Origin: CALLVY01 sp937899855
Lineage (GTDB): Bacteria; Bacteroidota; Bacteroidia; Chitinophagales; Saprospiraceae
Direction: 5' to 3'
Assembly: GCA_039820405.1 (NCBI GenBank)
Contig: JBCBQC010000002.1
Span: 186,001 to 250,000, forward strand
DNA: 64,000 nt
Shown one piece after another: positions 25,638 through 33,512 of the stretch. The position numbers were made by a program, and so were the translations under genes. Position 1 is the stretch's first letter; every line of letters starts with the position of its first letter. The notes under the pieces are model-generated. The model ran no database searches. It worked only from the letters and a program-made list of their open reading frames with translations, and was not told the origin of the DNA.

Positions 25638-25936
25638 TATGCGTTTTGTAGCCAGTCAATACACTGATCAATTTCCTTGATGTATTGGTCTATCTCTTTC
25701 CGCAGTTTCTTACTCATTCCTGCATCTTGCGCTCCTTCAATCTTCTCGTTGTGCTGGCGCTGGGCCAGCGTGCTGTTCAATTCACCGACCCGTTTTTCTA
25801 CGGCGGCCAGTTCATCGGTCAAACGGCGGTTTTCCTCCGCCAGAGCGGCGTTCTCTTGCTGAAGCCGCTCCATTTTGAGGGCCAGTTCCCTGACCTTCGT
25901 CTCAATATTAGCAATTTTTTCTGATAACACCTGCAT
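25637..25936 (-). CDS. small coiled-coil protein, possible ZapB-like division factor
   Basis: A 99-residue protein that is almost entirely coiled coil (KVRELALKMERLQQENAAL and onward) with a short C-terminal segment (KEIDQYIKEIDQCIDWL). Its stop codon overlaps the zapA start, and E. coli ZapB, also a small coiled coil, binds ZapA; the link to division is inferred from context and architecture only. Confidence 0.8.
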   Translation of the reverse strand: MQVLSEKIANIETKVRELALKMERLQQENAALAEENRRLTDELAAVEKRVGELNSTLAQRQHNEKIEGAQDAGMSKKLRKEIDQYIKEIDQCIDWLQNA

Positions 25937-25991
25937 ATCGTAGGTTTCAATGCTCGCCGGACGGGCTCCTTTGTCGACCTACCCTCCGGGC

Positions 25992-28433
25992 TTAGCGTCG
26001 GATGGTAGCGCCCAATTGCGCCTCGTACTGTCGAATCAGTTGGTTGGTCACCTTGTCCACCTCCTTGTCCTTGAGGGTCCGACTGGGATCCTCAAAGAGG
26101 TAGCTGACCGCGTAGGACTTCTTCCCCGCTCCCAATTGCGCCTCGTTGACGTACACGTCAAAAAGATTAACCTCCTTCAACAACTTCTTCCCCGCCTTAT
26201 TCGCAATTCTTACAATATCTTCAAATTTGACCGAATTATCAACAACCAGTGCCAAATCTCGCCGTACCGTGGGGTATTTATTGAGCTCCACAAAGTCGAT
26301 TTTGTGCTTGCGCAAGGCCTTGAGCACCGCATCCCAGTGGAAATCCGCGTAAAATACCTCCTGTTTGATCCCCATCCCCTTCGTCACCTGACCCTGCACG
26401 CGGCCAAACTGTACCAAAATCTGCTCCCCGCGGTGGTACTTCATCCCGTAAGCCCAAATCTCGTCCTGTAAAGGCGATACCTGGTAGGACTCCAAACCCA
26501 AACGACGCAGCACGTTCTCCACCTGCGTCTTGAGGTCGTAATAGCTCACCCGATTCCGCTCCGCGGTCAACCAGCTCTCGCCATGTTGATAGCCCGTCAC
26601 CAACAAGGTGAGGTGTTCGCGCTCGCGGAAACCCTCCCCGTCGGGGCGGTAAGTTTTACCCCACTCAAAGAGCCGTAAATCACCCTGCTGCCGATTTACG
26701 TTGTGCAGCACGGCCTCCAGCCCGCTAAACAGCATCACCGGGCGCATGACGTCCAAGTGGGTATTGGAAGTATTATTGACGAACACCAGTTCGGCCTCCT
26801 CTAGGGGGAGAATCTCGCGAAAATACCGGGATTGCGTTAGCGAAAGTCCCATCATCTCGCGGGCACCACCACCCGCTAGGGTCTCGCTGACCATGTAGCG
26901 GACCAGTGGAGGGTCGGGTTTCTTCCGCAGGCTGATCGAGCTGCGTACCTGAGAGGAGATGGGGACTTCGTTGAGCCCGTAGATCCGTAAAATTTCTTCG
27001 ATGACATCCACTTCCCGCAAGACATCATGCTTGTTGGTCGGAATCGCTACCCGCATCCCGGTTTCGGTCTCGGCCAGCACCTCGATTTCTAGGGCGTTCA
27101 GGATGGCCCGGACCCGCTCGGGGGGGATTTCGGTGCCGATCAGTTGATTGACCCGTTGAAAACGCAGGTCGATCTCGTGGGGCGCGATGGGTTGGGGGTA
27201 AAGGTCGATGATTTCGGATGCGATCGTCCCTCCGGCCAGTTCCTGCATCAGCAGGGCGGCGCGCTGGAGGGCATAAATGGTGATATTGGGGTCGGCCCCC
27301 TTCTCGTAGCGGGTGGCCGCGTCGGTCCGCAGTTGGTGCCGCATGCTCGTCCGGCGTACCCATTTGGGATCAAAATAGGCCGATTCGAGAAAGACCCTGG
27401 TCGTCGTCTCCGTCACGCCCGAGCCCACCCCGCCAAAAACCCCGGCGATACACAAGCCCTTGGAATGGCCATCGCAGATCATCAAATCTTCGGCGTGCAG
27501 TTCGCGCGCTACCTCATCGAGGGTCTGAAAAGTCGTACCGGCCGGTAGGGTTTTGACCACAATTTCTCCCCCACCAATTCGATCGGCATCGAAGGCGTGT
27601 AGGGGTTGACCAAGTTCGTGCAACACAAAGTTGGTGATGTCGACAATATTATTGATCGGCCGGGAGCCGATGGCGAGTAGTTTGTTCTTCAACCAGTTGG
27701 GACTCTCTTTGACCGTCAGGCCCACGATCGACAGGCCCGAATACCGAGGACAAGCCTCCGTATTTTCTACACGGACGGCAATGGGAAGCTGGTTTTCCCC
27801 AACTTGGAAGGCAGAAACGTCGGGCAATTTGAGGTGCCGGGGATGTTGGTGGTTGATGTGTAGGGCCGCCGCTAGGTCGCGGGCTACGCCCAGGTGAGAA
27901 GTGGCGTCGGAGCGATTGGGGGTAAGGCCAATGTCGAAAACCACATCGGTCTCGACTTCGTAGTAATCGCGGCCCGGGGTGCCAACGGCTACCGTTTCGG
28001 GCAGTACGATGATGCCGTCGTGATCGTCACCGATCCCGAGTTCGTCCTCCGCACAGATCATCCCTTCGGATGCTTCCCCGCGGATTTTGCCCTTTTTGAT
28101 CTTCCAGGGCTCCCCTTTACCGTCGTATAAGGTCGTACCGATCGTGGCCACCATCACCTTTTGCCCCTGAGCCACATTGGGAGCGCCGCAAACGATTTGT
28201 AGGGCTTCTTCCCGCCCAATATCGACCTTGGTGAGCGATAACTTATCCGCATTGGGATGACGCCCGCATTCGAGTACCTCCCCCACTACGATACCAACCA
28301 ATCCTCCCTTGATGCTCTCCTTTTCCTCCATTCCTTCCTCCTCCAGACCGATGCTGGTGAGAATCTCGGCGATCTTCGCGGCGGGTAGGTCGGTGTCGAT
28401 GTAGTCCTTTAACCAGTTGAGTGAAATCTTCAT
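25992..28433 (-). CDS. pheT: phenylalanyl-tRNA synthetase beta subunit
   Basis: An 813-residue subunit of the alpha2beta2 synthetase that charges tRNA-Phe. The N-terminal EMAP/OB-type tRNA-binding domain (VVGEVLECGRHPNADKLSL) is followed by B3/B4 editing (RYSGLSIVG) and B5 domains, a catalytic-like core, and a C-terminal ferredoxin-fold anticodon-binding domain (YPTVRRDLALVVD). Length and order are those of the bacterial family. pheS is not adjacent. It heads the pheT - coiled-coil - zapA - rny series. Confidence 0.98.
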   Translation of the reverse strand: MKISLNWLKDYIDTDLPAAKIAEILTSIGLEEEGMEEKESIKGGLVGIVVGEVLECGRHPNADKLSLTKVDIGREEALQIVCGAPNVAQGQKVMVATIGTTLYDGKGEPWKIKKGKIRGEASEGMICAEDELGIGDDHDGIIVLPETVAVGTPGRDYYEVETDVVFDIGLTPNRSDATSHLGVARDLAAALHINHQHPRHLKLPDVSAFQVGENQLPIAVRVENTEACPRYSGLSIVGLTVKESPNWLKNKLLAIGSRPINNIVDITNFVLHELGQPLHAFDADRIGGGEIVVKTLPAGTTFQTLDEVARELHAEDLMICDGHSKGLCIAGVFGGVGSGVTETTTRVFLESAYFDPKWVRRTSMRHQLRTDAATRYEKGADPNITIYALQRAALLMQELAGGTIASEIIDLYPQPIAPHEIDLRFQRVNQLIGTEIPPERVRAILNALEIEVLAETETGMRVAIPTNKHDVLREVDVIEEILRIYGLNEVPISSQVRSSISLRKKPDPPLVRYMVSETLAGGGAREMMGLSLTQSRYFREILPLEEAELVFVNNTSNTHLDVMRPVMLFSGLEAVLHNVNRQQGDLRLFEWGKTYRPDGEGFREREHLTLLVTGYQHGESWLTAERNRVSYYDLKTQVENVLRRLGLESYQVSPLQDEIWAYGMKYHRGEQILVQFGRVQGQVTKGMGIKQEVFYADFHWDAVLKALRKHKIDFVELNKYPTVRRDLALVVDNSVKFEDIVRIANKAGKKLLKEVNLFDVYVNEAQLGAGKKSYAVSYLFEDPSRTLKDKEVDKVTNQLIRQYEAQLGATIRR

Positions 28434-28542
28434 TGCGGTATTTGCTTTGGTTTGGTTAAACCTATAATTGGAAAAATAGTTTCCCCAAAACCCATTGACG
28501 GCCCCAAAGGCACCGTTGGGCGGGATTTATTTCCCAAAGTCG

Positions 28543-28574
28543 CAAATATACGCCCGTTCGACTAATCGCCCAAA
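28543..28574 (-). promoter_or_regulatory. promoter of the pheT gene series
   Basis: On the minus strand TTTG (28574-28571), a 20-base spacer and TATATTTG (28550-28543). The predicted leader is about 105 nt long. The -33 element overlaps the 3' end of the upstream Omp28-like gene. Confidence 0.72.
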
Positions 28575-29392
28575 TGTACTTCGTCGGCCTGAAGGACCTC
28601 CAGGGCATCGCCCTCGCCCAGGGTAGCGAAAGCCACTACATTGCAGTGATTGAGTACCCACCAGCCATCTTCCTCTTCGGGAAAGCGGTAGGTGTATTTT
28701 TTCTCCACGACCGACCCCGGCGTGAAGTCAGCAGCGATCGGCTCGCCATCGGTGGGCGTGATGATGGCGCGTAGGATGTGGGCGTGTTCAAAATCTTCGT
28801 CGATGCCATCGTCGGTGAGTTGCTTGTCGTAGAGTTCGTTTTCCGTAATCATCAGGGTCAGCCGAACTTCCTCATTGATCGGGGAATTGGGAACCATGGT
28901 CACCGTGACGTCGAGCTCACGCGTTACATCGTCGATCAGCGTACTGATGCTGAGGCCCATGAGGGGATCGCGGTTGATCTCCTGCTCCACAAAACCCGCC
29001 CACTGCTGACGCCCCAGGGGGCGATCGGGCTCTCCTTCGAAGAGGCGGCGATTGACGTAGGCCGTGGGGATGCCCAGGGGCTTGCCGTGTCGTTCCAAAA
29101 TTTCCAAGCCCTCGGGCGTACGGAAATCGTAGCGGGAGTCGAGGTAGGGATCACCCAAGCCGGGAAAAGCCGTGGTGTGCATGGTGACTACGATGAGGTT
29201 TTCGCCATACACCGCCAGTAAGTTGTCCAAATCGGCCTTGGCCGCGGCACAGGGCTTGCACTTGGCCCCGGAAAACTCCTCGACCAGTACCTTGCGGTTG
29301 CCATCCACCGTGGGGGAAGGGATGGTCGGCGGCACTTCTTGGCAGGCCGCAAAAAATAGCGTAGCAATGAAAGTTAACCATAAAGTTCTCAT
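28562..29392 (-). CDS. Omp28-like thioredoxin-fold lipoprotein
   Basis: A 276-residue protein. A lipoprotein signal peptide ends at LFFAAC, so the mature Cys would be acylated. The thioredoxin-like part starts VLVEEFSGAKCKPCAAAK, with a CKPC redox motif, and continues with a TAYVNRR segment where thioredoxins have the cis-Pro loop (GIPTAYV). The C-terminal half is beta-rich (DDVTRELDVTVTM). The true start is the ATG at 29392; the ORF runs two codons further to a GTG. It follows the DUF6029-like barrel gene, and a TlpA gene is divergent beyond that, a grouping seen repeatedly in Bacteroidota. Confidence 0.88.
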   Translation of the reverse strand: MRTLWLTFIATLFFAACQEVPPTIPSPTVDGNRKVLVEEFSGAKCKPCAAAKADLDNLLAVYGENLIVVTMHTTAFPGLGDPYLDSRYDFRTPEGLEILERHGKPLGIPTAYVNRRLFEGEPDRPLGRQQWAGFVEQEINRDPLMGLSISTLIDDVTRELDVTVTMVPNSPINEEVRLTLMITENELYDKQLTDDGIDEDFEHAHILRAIITPTDGEPIAADFTPGSVVEKKYTYRFPEEEDGWWVLNHCNVVAFATLGEGDALEVLQADEVHLGD

Positions 29393-29416
29393 ATCCACGG
29401 TACTTTAGATGTTTTG

Positions 29417-29440
29417 AAAAAGGGCCACACCAGACGGCCC
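29417..29440 (-). terminator. intrinsic terminator after the outer-membrane barrel gene
   Basis: On the minus strand GGGCC and GGCCC form a 5-bp stem with a 9-base loop, followed by five T residues. It lies between the barrel gene and the Omp28-like gene, so the latter may be expressed partly by read-through. Confidence 0.6.
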
Positions 29441-29467
29441 GTGGGGACCGCGGTGGGCAAATGCGTT

Positions 29468-31177
29468 TTAAAAAGTCGTGTTGATCGTCATTTTGACCCC
29501 ACTAAAGGCGGGTTCGAGCCGGCAAATTCCCCCCGTACAAACGATCCCATCTACCTGTTTAACGTAGCTCAGGGAGAAGCGATTGGATTTGTGGGTGTAA
29601 AAAATATCGAAACGCGGATAGTGTAGTTCGCGCTTTTCGCCATTGGCTTGTACGGGAGAGTTTTTCCCCGGCGTGATGTTGTACATGTCCGAGATTACGA
29701 AGGACCAGTGCGGGGCGACGCTAAACTCAGCCAGGCCAAAGAGCCAGTCGCCATAGTCCTGTTTGGCGCCCGCTGCCTCATCCTGGCCCACGTTCATGTA
29801 CTGGGCTTCGAGACGGAGCGACTTCTTGCGGCTAAATTTGTACAAAAAGTCGACGTAGGGGATGATGGCTTCCACGTTGGGAACGCCAAATTTATTTTCA
29901 AAAACCGCCTGGTTGTAATTTTGATACTGCAAACCACCCGTGAGGCTCCACTTGCGTTTGTACTTGTACAGAATTTCGGTGTAAACTTCCCGGTAGAGCA
30001 ACTCCTCGCTGGTGGTTTGTCCATCGACGACGCGGGGCAGGGTGGTGATGTTGGACACGTTGACGTTAAAGCTCAACTTGCGCGTGGGCGAATAGCGAAA
30101 GTCAAACTGGAGGGCCTGCTCGCCCAATTCCTGGGTGGCGGCATTGTAGCGGGCGGTGAGGCGGTAGGTGTTGACCCGGGTCATGGGGGGTAGAAAATTG
30201 ACCTGCCCCCGGTTGAGTTCGACGAAGGGATTGGTGCGGTAGGTAAAATTCTCGGTTCGCTTGTATTCGAGCGTACCTCCGATGCCTTTGACGGCGAAGC
30301 CCAGGGTAGAATAAAAGACCATCCCCGATCGGGACACCAGCTTGCCCAGGATGCGGTCGCCGTTGAGGAGGGTCCGTTCGGCGAAGGGATCGAGGAAGGT
30401 ATCCTCCGTTTTGTAGGCGCCTTCGACGTACCAGCTAAAGGGGCCCGCGCTGAGGGTATTGTAGAGGCTGAAGGCGTAGGTGTTGTAGCGGGGGGTGAGG
30501 CTGTCGGAGGTCACGTAATTGGCCAGCTCTCCAACGACGATGTCCATACTGGCATCGTCGAGGGTGCGGTTGGTAACCCCAAAGCCGGGGGCCAACGACC
30601 ATTTGGCACTATCGCCCAGGATAAAACCGTCGATACTCCCCCCCTTGATGATCGAGGCGTAGGTATCAAACTGCTGTTTTTGCTTCCCAGTAAACACCTT
30701 GACCTTCCAATTCTCGTTCAACTCGTAACCCGCCCGCAGCCCGTACAGGGCATTGTCGATCAGCAGGGGGCGTTGTTCGAAGGCGCGAAAGATGATGCCA
30801 CTGCCGATTTGATCGTACAAGTAGCCCACCGAAATATCGAGTTTGTGAATTTTTTTGCTGATGTACCAACGCCCAATTCCCTGCGCGGTGTAGGAATCAG
30901 TGGGATTGAGCAGAATGGAATTGTTGAACAGATCGAAACGCAGGCCCAAATCGAAGCCCCAATTGCTATAGTTGAGTTGCATCCAAGCATCCGCTCCGTA
31001 CAACTGGTAGTCGTACTGGGGCGTACTGGGCGTACCAATGACTTCATCCGCTTGGAAAAAGTTGCCATTGGCCTCCAGGCTCCCGGAGAAGCGGCCGTTG
31101 TTCCCCCCCTGTGTCCAACCACTTTGCCAGCAACTGACCAGCAGCAGGAGGAGAACGGGTATTGTCAATGGTTTCAT
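29468..31177 (-). CDS. predicted outer-membrane beta-barrel protein (DUF6029-like)
   Basis: A 569-residue protein with a signal peptide (residues 1-22, LLLLLVSCWQSGWTQ). The rest is a long series of alternating amphipathic strands with Tyr, Trp and Arg at the ends (GRWYISKKIHKLDISVGYLY, FSWYVEGAYKTED), ending in a Phe (TINTTF), which is the hallmark of a barrel recognised by the BAM complex. The family call to DUF6029 comes from memory of its length and of its Omp28/TlpA neighbourhood. It probably works together with the adjacent thiol-redox lipoprotein (inference). Confidence 0.8.
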   Translation of the reverse strand: MKPLTIPVLLLLLVSCWQSGWTQGGNNGRFSGSLEANGNFFQADEVIGTPSTPQYDYQLYGADAWMQLNYSNWGFDLGLRFDLFNNSILLNPTDSYTAQGIGRWYISKKIHKLDISVGYLYDQIGSGIIFRAFEQRPLLIDNALYGLRAGYELNENWKVKVFTGKQKQQFDTYASIIKGGSIDGFILGDSAKWSLAPGFGVTNRTLDDASMDIVVGELANYVTSDSLTPRYNTYAFSLYNTLSAGPFSWYVEGAYKTEDTFLDPFAERTLLNGDRILGKLVSRSGMVFYSTLGFAVKGIGGTLEYKRTENFTYRTNPFVELNRGQVNFLPPMTRVNTYRLTARYNAATQELGEQALQFDFRYSPTRKLSFNVNVSNITTLPRVVDGQTTSEELLYREVYTEILYKYKRKWSLTGGLQYQNYNQAVFENKFGVPNVEAIIPYVDFLYKFSRKKSLRLEAQYMNVGQDEAAGAKQDYGDWLFGLAEFSVAPHWSFVISDMYNITPGKNSPVQANGEKRELHYPRFDIFYTHKSNRFSLSYVKQVDGIVCTGGICRLEPAFSGVKMTINTTF

Positions 31178-31394
31178 TTGAAAAATCGTTTAATTTTGTT
31201 GATCGAATCGCTTTGTTCGGTGCAGTTAAAGATAAGTTAAACCAAACGAATGGTAGGTTTTCGCACCATATTTTCCATAATTTGGAGGAAACTCCTTAAA
31301 ATTAGATTCTTTTTGGCGCACTGGAAAATCCCATCGGGACAAAAGTGCTCAAATGTCAGTTTATAAGTAAATCCATTAAAATTCCACCAACAAG

Positions 31395-31889
31395 ATGAAA
31401 TTCTTCCAGCTATCCGCAATCGCGTGCGCCTTGCTCCTCGGCTTTTCCGCCTCCGCTCAGAACAGCCTACCCGACATAAATATCAAAAAACTCGACGGCC
31501 AAACCGTCAATATTCTCGACTACGCCAAAGATGGCAAGATCACCGTACTCAGTTTCTGGGCCACCTGGTGCTCCCCCTGTAAGCGAGAACTCGACGCCAT
31601 CGCCGAAGTCTACGAAGATTGGCAGGAGGATTACGATCTTGAATTGCTCGCCATCACCATCGACAATGCCCGGGCCCTGCCCAAAGTCCGCCCCATGGTG
31701 CAGACCAAGGGCTGGGAATACACCGTACTCTCCGACGTCAACGAAGACCTCAAACGCGCCCTCAATTTCCAAACCGTCCCCATGACCTTCTTGCTCGACC
31801 AGAATGGCAAGATCGTGTATACCCACAGTGGTTACAATCCGGGAGATGAATACGAATTGGAAGAAGAGATCAAGAAGCTTACCGAGTAA
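31395..31889 (+). CDS. TlpA-family thiol-disulfide oxidoreductase
   Basis: A 164-residue periplasmic thioredoxin-like protein. A signal peptide ends near residue 21 (GFSASAQ). The active site is SFWATWCSPCKREL (CSPC at about 59-62) and the cis-Pro loop reads VPMTFLLD. TlpA/ResA proteins keep periplasmic thiols reduced, often for cytochrome c maturation. It is divergent from the barrel and Omp28-like genes and is closed by a strong terminator. Confidence 0.95.
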   Translation: MKFFQLSAIACALLLGFSASAQNSLPDINIKKLDGQTVNILDYAKDGKITVLSFWATWCSPCKRELDAIAEVYEDWQEDYDLELLAITIDNARALPKVRPMVQTKGWEYTVLSDVNEDLKRALNFQTVPMTFLLDQNGKIVYTHSGYNPGDEYELEEEIKKLTE

Positions 31890-31894
31890 ATGGA

Positions 31895-31921
31895 AGCCCC
31901 GAAGGAATTCGGGGCTTTTTT
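31895..31921 (+). terminator. intrinsic terminator after the TlpA gene
   Basis: AGCCCCGAA-GGAA-TTCGGGGCT followed by a T-run. The 20-bp core is identical to the one in the terminator at 33105-33124. It lies between convergent genes and may serve both. Confidence 0.93.
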
Positions 31922-31928
31922 ATGGCCT

Positions 31929-32948
31929 TTATTTTCGCCAACCGTGGAGGCTCTGCCCCACGAAGTCCTCCGGGAAGTCCTCTACCCCCGGAAAACCCAA
32001 GCGAATGTCCCGCCCCTCGTGCGGCACGTAAGCCGTGCCGAACAGGTAGTCCCAAACCGCCAGACTCAAGCCAAAATTGACCCCGTACTGGTGCGTATCC
32101 GGGAAGTCGTGCGCGTGGTGCCAAATGTGCATCTCGGGACTGTTGAACAAGCGCTTCATCAAAGGCCCCAACACGAGCCCTCCCAGCCCCATCGCTCCCA
32201 ATACCACCACCAACTGTTGCCACCAGGGCGGATTCTCCAGAAGCTGTACCTCAAAGCCCCCCGTGGCGATGACCAAGCCGACCAGACTGCCCAACACTCC
32301 TCCCGTCACCCAACCCGGTACGCTGATGTTGGAATGGTTGTAATGCCCCACGGCCAGGGTAAAGATGTGGATGATGAAAAAATCGTACAACCCGATGCCC
32401 AAGAGGGCCAGCGGCAGATATTCCAGGCTCCGGTATACCACATTTTCCATCCAGTGGTAACGCAGGTGAGCGGCAAAGCCCATCTGCTCCACCGAGTGGT
32501 GTACCTTATGAAATTCCCACAGAAAAGGGACGCGGTGGAGCAGGCGGTGAATCCACCACTGTACAAAGTCGCGAACGACAAAGCCGATGAGCAGCACGGC
32601 CCAGAGCGGAAAGTGGCGCAGGGGATTGGCCGCCTGTAGGTCAAAGCCGCTGAGACCGCGGATGCCGTCGTTAAAGGCCTGGACGATCACGTCGGAAGCG
32701 GCATTGTAGATGAGGAGGGAAAAGAGGAAGAAATTGAAAAACATGTAGAAGAGATCCAGCCAAAAGTCTTTGCGAAAAATCGGCTGTGCCGCTCGCCAGG
32801 GGCGCGCCACCTCGACGAGGAAGAAAAAGAGGGAAACCAGCAGCAACCAGTAAAAGTAGTTGTGCCAACCCGGGTGACTGATTTCGTGCCACAGGTAAGC
32901 GGCGTAGCCCCGATATCCATTCCAGAAAACCTCGATGTAATGCCCCAT
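31929..32948 (-). CDS. fatty acid hydroxylase / sterol desaturase family membrane protein
   Basis: A 339-residue di-iron membrane oxygenase. Several hydrophobic helices carry the eight-histidine pattern of the superfamily: HRLLH (about 134-138), HKVHH (147-151) and HIWHH (274-278), plus further His in VGHYNH. Such enzymes hydroxylate or desaturate lipids; the substrate is unknown and could be a membrane lipid or hopanoid-like molecule. It is flanked by two near-identical terminators and so is likely a single-gene unit. Confidence 0.93.
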   Translation of the reverse strand: MGHYIEVFWNGYRGYAAYLWHEISHPGWHNYFYWLLLVSLFFFLVEVARPWRAAQPIFRKDFWLDLFYMFFNFFLFSLLIYNAASDVIVQAFNDGIRGLSGFDLQAANPLRHFPLWAVLLIGFVVRDFVQWWIHRLLHRVPFLWEFHKVHHSVEQMGFAAHLRYHWMENVVYRSLEYLPLALLGIGLYDFFIIHIFTLAVGHYNHSNISVPGWVTGGVLGSLVGLVIATGGFEVQLLENPPWWQQLVVVLGAMGLGGLVLGPLMKRLFNSPEMHIWHHAHDFPDTHQYGVNFGLSLAVWDYLFGTAYVPHEGRDIRLGFPGVEDFPEDFVGQSLHGWRK

Positions 32949-33100
32949 GATTCCTTTTTTATTGCTAACCTTAATTTAGGGGATTTGTTGCACCTTTTCC
33001 GTGACCGGAATCACCCTAGCATCGTCCGCTCAACGACAATTCTTCCCGACTTTACGCTCCGCTTACGAAATGTCGGATTTGCGCCCAGCTTATCCCACAA

Positions 33101-33130
33101 AAAAGCCCCGAAGGAATTCGGGGCGCTTTT
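33101..33130 (-). terminator. intrinsic terminator after the ArsR-type regulator gene
   Basis: The core GCCCCGAAGGAATTCGGGGC (33105-33124) is flanked by A and T tracts on both sides, so a stem with a 4-base loop followed by T residues can form on the minus strand directly beyond the stop codon. Confidence 0.9.
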
Positions 33131-33451
33131 TTACATGTTGCAATTGCAATTCTCCAGACACTCGATGATGAGTGACACATCGCGTTCCTTGAGAGAGTAC
33201 ATCATACTGCGACCCTGGCGCTTGACACTGAGAATGCCCTTGAGACGCATGTTTTGCAGGTGATGGGAGGTCAAAGATTGTTCGGAACCCAATTTTTCAC
33301 AGATTTCACTAACCGATAAGCGGGGGTGCTGCTCTAGCAGGTGGATGATTCCCAGACGCATGGGGTGGGCGACGGTTTTGAGAATAAATGCAATCCGCGT
33401 CAGCTTTTCTACCAACGTCTCATCAATGGTTGTTTCCTTTTTGCCTTCCAT
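33131..33451 (-). CDS. ArsR/SmtB-family transcriptional regulator
   Basis: A 106-residue winged-helix repressor. The helix-turn-helix region reads LSVSEICEKLGSEQSLTSHHLQ with the S-x-x-S-x-H-L recognition pattern. ArsR proteins typically release DNA on binding metals or reactive species. Here the canonical ELCVCDL metal site in the recognition helix is absent (it reads LSVSEIC), but the C-terminus is CLENCNCNM, three cysteines that could bind a soft metal as in some C-terminal-site members. A -7 box sits directly upstream of the start codon. Confidence 0.93.
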   Translation of the reverse strand: MEGKKETTIDETLVEKLTRIAFILKTVAHPMRLGIIHLLEQHPRLSVSEICEKLGSEQSLTSHHLQNMRLKGILSVKRQGRSMMYSLKERDVSLIIECLENCNCNM

Positions 33452-33455
33452 AATA

Positions 33456-33463
33456 CAAAGATA
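33456..33463 (-). promoter_or_regulatory. -7 promoter box immediately before the ArsR start codon
   Basis: TATCTTTG on the minus strand, ending five bases before the ATG at 33451. The nearest TTTG (33481-33478) is only 14 bases upstream, below the usual spacing. If used, it would give a leaderless transcript. Confidence 0.35.
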
Positions 33464-33512
33464 AAGAATAAAGTTAACAAAGCCAGTTCCCGCTGGGCGC
33501 CCCCGGTCGGCA

